This document shows, one piece after another, positions 61,155 through 64,000 of a DNA stretch of 64,000 nt. How positions within the stretch are numbered: position 1 is the stretch's first letter; each line of letters starts with the position of its first letter. The stretch spans positions 1,441,501 through 1,505,500 of the forward strand of contig WAEK01000001.1 in NCBI GenBank assembly GCA_011634665.1, written 5' to 3'. The stretch comes from Mortierella sp. BCC40632 (lineage: Eukaryota > Mortierellomycota > Mortierellomycetes > Mortierellales > Mortierellaceae). The translations under genes and the position numbers were made by a program. The notes beneath the pieces are model-generated. The model saw only the letters and a program-made list of their open reading frames with translations, made no database searches and was not told the origin of the DNA.

Positions 61155-61988
61155 TTGCGCCGGAAACTCACTGTCAACCTACAGAGCCAGCAATTGTCAT
61201 CCAACCAACGAGATAGGTCAGGAAAGGTCGTTGCTCCAAAGAACCGAGTTGGTACACCCAATGATGTACCCCTGCAGCTGTTGGATAAGCCGAGACAAGC
61301 TCTGCAAGACATAAGCTCACGACCAAGGACATGATGCCGATGCCTAGAAAACTCCAGGTTGCCCAGGCGGGGCCTCCACTGGTCAGAGGGATGCCGTAAA
61401 TGGCAATGATACCACACAGGACGTTGGTTGAGGAGATGGTGATACCAACAAGGGTACTCCAGTGCAAGTTTCTTGGTAGCACCTAGATAAGTAAAAAGAA
61501 AAGATAAATAGTCCCCGTTGGACAATGGTTGAGGGTACTGGACTGGTTAGAAAAGGGAAGGGGACAAAGCCAAGGATAGGTTCGGCAACGCTTTTGACGC
61601 GCCCCCCTCCTCCTCATTTTCTCCTCTTGTAAATAATAACAATAATATTTACGGGCTTGTATCCTAGAGAGATGAGGTTATAGTCGTCAAGCGTAAAGTG
61701 GACTGGTGTAGACCATGGCATCCGAGCAGGTTCGAGATTGGGATGATGATGCACGACATGTTCATTCTGACTGAGTTGGGTGGTAGTGCTGGATTGATAG
61801 TGAGCCATCATCATAACTGGGAGCACACGGGGTGCATGGCCGTCTTCTTGCCTATTGTCAACCTCACTCATAGCAGAGCTATGAAAGTCAGTACTGGTAT
61901 GATGAATATTGTTGTTGCTATAGGGTGCTGTCATTGAGAGACTGATTATTGGTGAGAAATGATGGTGGTTATGTTGAGGCAGACTCAA
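57415..61988 (-). CDS. APC-superfamily amino-acid permease with very long C-terminal tail
   Basis: This is a plasma- or vacuole-membrane transporter of amino acids or related amines; the substrate is unknown. Exons are 61988-61653, 61482-61183, 60943-60760, 60626-60430, 60310-60143, 59926-59626 and 59501-57415 (3573 nt, 1190 aa). A His/Asn/Thr-rich N-terminus (about 100 aa) precedes the core. Core landmarks: the helix 1 region HWSTLVGITISSTNVLCGI, AELVSAYPTAAGVHHWVYQL, the loop DNVIRLSEESYRPERSMPW, and the helix 8 region with MACRVAYAFARDGG. VVPLWIRLTPEG and PGPFALN mark the last helices. This matches fungal GABA/choline-type permeases (UGA4/HNM1 group). After the core (about residue 600) follow about 590 residues of Ser/Pro/Gly/Asp-rich cytosolic sequence, while relatives usually end near 500-580. 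Intron 2 contains (GA)31. Confidence 0.88.
61088..61149. repeat. (GA)31 microsatellite in permease intron 2
   Basis: An uninterrupted GA run; on the transcribed strand it is (CT)n placed soon after the donor at 61182. Confidence 0.95.
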
Positions 61989-63094
61989 GGTATGGGATGG
62001 ACCGAGTCATCGAGATTCTATGAGAGAGGAAAGGGGTGGGTGAAGAGCAAGGCTAGTGCGTGAGCTTGAGAGAAGGAGAGTGAAAGAAAGAAAGAAAAAG
62101 AACGAAAGAGAGGGAAAGAAAGATATATGGTGTGCATGAAAGAGCGAAAAGAGAGAAGAAGAGGGGGGTTAGCAAGAGAGGGCTGTTTCGAAAGACATAG
62201 TGGAGAGAAGAGCAAACAAGTAAGTGGTTGTGAGGATGAGGAAGGATCAAGTAGACGAGCTCCACATTCCACAGGTGGGACAACCGAGGACTGAGGACTA
62301 AAGACCAAGGAGGGGTGTGATGGGATCAAATTAGTCGTTGGCACCCGGCAAAGGCGCCAGTAAGTTTTCTTTTGCTGGTGCGGGAAAGGGATCATGTTGT
62401 CCATGCGTCATTGCAGGCTGCAGTAACGGTGGCGAATGCTGATTGTGACAAAGAGGAAGATGGAAAGAAAGAAAGAAAGAGAAAGAGAGAGAGAGAAAGA
62501 TAGAGAGCGAGAAAGAAAGAGAAAGAAAGAGTGCAACAAGAGCGAAAAGAGCACTACACCTTTCCATCGTATCCTTCTAACGGACACCCCAGTTTGCTGC
62601 AGGGGATCCGGTGGCGTTTATTGTTTTCTCATAAGATCTAGAGGGGGCAGTCGCGAGAAAACGAGACGCGTGTTGAGAGATGCATGCATGTGGTCGAACC
62701 AACCGAGACAATTATTGCCGCAGCAGCAACAGACTAATAATGCAAGGCTAATTGCCCAAATGGTGGCGATAGGCTAGAGCAAAAACACACAAGGTCTGGG
62801 CCCCGCTTAGGCAAAGGAAAATTATCACTGCGGACAAAGCAGGCTCTCTCTCTCTCTCACTTTCTCTCTCGCGCTCTTTCTTTCTCTCTTTGCGCACAGA
62901 GACACGGTCGAGAACACAGGGACAGTCGACAATCGACAGGTCCCAACGGTCTGACAGGTCCAGGCGCAGGGGTGAGTTTATTTCGCCGCTCTCCCATTCC
63001 ACTCATCTTTCTCTTTTTCTTTTTTTCTCTCTCTCCACCGCTTCATCATCTCTTTCATCATCACCAAGGTCCATTCCATCTGGCTGCCATCGCC
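61989..63094. promoter_or_regulatory. Divergent promoter region, permease / His-Pro-rich protein gene
   Basis: This 1.1 kb lies between divergent starts. On both sides the sense strand is CT-rich close to the start codon (GA-rich on plus at 62070-62160, CT-rich on plus at 62845-62892 and 63007-63037). A second GA tract is at 62460-62530. No TATA box or gene is evident. Confidence 0.5.
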
Positions 63095-64000
63095 ATGTCC
63101 AACAGTCCAAACCACGACAGTGACCACCGCCCGAAATCCATGGGTCCTGCCTATGGCACGCCCGTGCCCAGGGGGAGTCATCGTTCGCAACCTCTGCCAC
63201 CAACTCCGCCATTCATTCATCCGCGCACGAATGGCGCTGGTCCATCACCGACTTCTCCTCCACTACCCTCGTCTCCTCCACGTCAGTCGTTTCCAGTCTT
63301 TCATGGGCACCCTCCTCCACATCATATGAACCATGTCCGTCCTATCCCAGGCGCGCCTCCGATGGTGCACCACCCGAACCAGGCCTTCAACATACATCAG
63401 CATCAGCATCCATTCCAGCTCCCTCATCAGCAACAACAACTCGCGAACCCTCACTTGCGCCACCACTACCAACACATGGCTCAATTCCAACATCACCAAC
63501 AACCGCAACCACATATCCGGCCTGGGGCCCATCCGAGTACTCACTCTCAGCCTATTTATCCCATTCGCACAAGCAGTGGTCACCCCAATGGGGGATTGAC
63601 TTCTCCTATCTCCATTACTATGCCCAATAATATGTTTGAAATTGGCCCCGGACCTGGCAGTCCCACGCGCGCAGGTCTCACACAGCCACCAACACGAAGG
63701 TTGCCCCCTGTGCCAGGCGAAGAAGACAATGAAAAGAGCGAAAAGAGTGAAAAGAGTGAAAAGAGTGAAAAGAGTGAAAAGAGCGAAAAGAGCGAAAAGA
63801 GCGAAAAGAGCGAAAAGGGTACCTCTCCAGACATGGCCCCTGCTACTATCAGTAGTGATAATAGCAAAGGTGACAACGACAATAATGAAAAGGAGCAAGA
63901 ACCTCTTGACAAGAATTTCCGTACCCCGCTCCGAACAGAGATTCAAGAGGTCCAGCAACAAATTGACGAACTTCATCGAGCAAAGCGTAAAGAGTCACCT
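63095..64000 (+). CDS. His/Pro/Gln-rich protein, N-terminal part (runs off the window)
   Basis: I do not recognise the family. From ATG 63095 the frame stays open for 302 codons to the right edge with no splice site needed. Residues 1-90 are Pro/Ser-rich with PLPPTPP-like stretches; residues 90-165 are rich in His, Gln and Pro (HQHQHPFQLPHQQQQ); a Pro-rich block RRLPPVPGEED follows. At about 213-239 are nine tandem Glu-Lys-Ser triplets plus a tenth ending Gly. After a short acidic/Asn-rich spacer the sequence becomes helical and charged (TEIQEVQQQIDELHRAKRK), probably the start of a coiled coil. The layout suggests a scaffold or polarity/cytoskeletal regulator, but function cannot be assigned. 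Confidence 0.75.
   Translation, partial: MSNSPNHDSDHRPKSMGPAYGTPVPRGSHRSQPLPPTPPFIHPRTNGAGPSPTSPPLPSSPPRQSFPVFHGHPPPHHMNHVRPIPGAPPMVHHPNQAFNIHQHQHPFQLPHQQQQLANPHLRHHYQHMAQFQHHQQPQPHIRPGAHPSTHSQPIYPIRTSSGHPNGGLTSPISITMPNNMFEIGPGPGSPTRAGLTQPPTRRLPPVPGEEDNEKSEKSEKSEKSEKSEKSEKSEKSEKSEKGTSPDMAPATISSDNSKGDNDNNEKEQEPLDKNFRTPLRTEIQEVQQQIDELHRAKRKESP
63731..63820 (+). repeat. 9-bp coding minisatellite (Glu-Lys-Ser)n
   Basis: Nine tandem copies of GAAAAGAG[C/T] are followed by a tenth diverged copy (GAAAAGGGT). Copies 2-5 end in T and copies 1 and 6-9 in C, showing expansion of sub-blocks. Confidence 0.95.

Noticed and set aside
63263..63976. 237-codon minus-strand ORF at the right end
   Set aside because: It is the antisense shadow of the His/Pro/Gln-rich coding sequence, including Leu-Phe runs from the EKS repeat.

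Overview
This window is nuclear DNA of a filamentous fungus. Its genes carry many short spliceosomal introns with GT-AG (twice GC-AG) borders and long T-runs before the acceptor. Gene content (PDAT, an ISWI remodeler, CWC22, ISY1, a Ca2+ P-type pump, YKT6, an m-AAA protease) is fungal. An animal-type mitochondrial glutamate dehydrogenase, very intron-rich genes and heavy CT/GA microsatellites suggest an early-diverging lineage; Mortierellomycota is my best guess, by inference only. No virus, toxin, CRISPR array, rRNA, tRNA or intact transposon was seen.

Layout, left to right: 3'-truncated coiled-coil protein (-, 380-1325); PDAT/LRO1-type acyltransferase (+, 3425-6570); VOC/glyoxalase-fold protein (-, 7006-7694); splicing factor ISY1 (+, 8270-9721); mitochondrial m-AAA protease AFG3/YTA12 type (-, 10218-12822); splicing factor CWC22 (-, 13280-16320); a 2.9 kb region without a clear gene; ISWI remodeler (+, 19218-23840); unknown 361-aa protein (-, 24062-25147); a 5 kb microsatellite-rich gene-free region; mitochondrial glutamate dehydrogenase (+, 30220-33520); three-KH RNA-binding protein (+, 35753-37395) whose frame does not join across its intron; single-pass membrane protein (+, 39425-40723); Golgi-type Ca2+/Mn2+ ATPase PMR1 (+, 42986-48421); unknown intronless 1435-aa protein (+, 49425-53732); R-SNARE YKT6 (+, 56002-56967); amino-acid permease-like transporter with a cytosolic tail of about 590 residues (-, 57415-61988); and the start of a His/Pro/Gln-rich protein (+, from 63095).

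The genes are mostly housekeeping and do not form a cluster or operon. Loose themes are splicing (ISY1 and CWC22, both spliceosome components), the secretory pathway (PMR1, YKT6), mitochondria (m-AAA protease, GDH) and storage lipid (PDAT). Exon models were built by hand from splice sites; total length divisible by three and family conservation across junctions were used as checks. All complete multi-exon models passed except the KH protein.

I found no convincing new multi-gene system. The best candidates for undescribed biology are the 1435-aa intronless protein, the permease with the giant tail, the membrane protein with the Asn/His-rich tail, the 361-aa unknown protein, and a recurring pyrimidine-rich leader on the sense strand just before many start codons.
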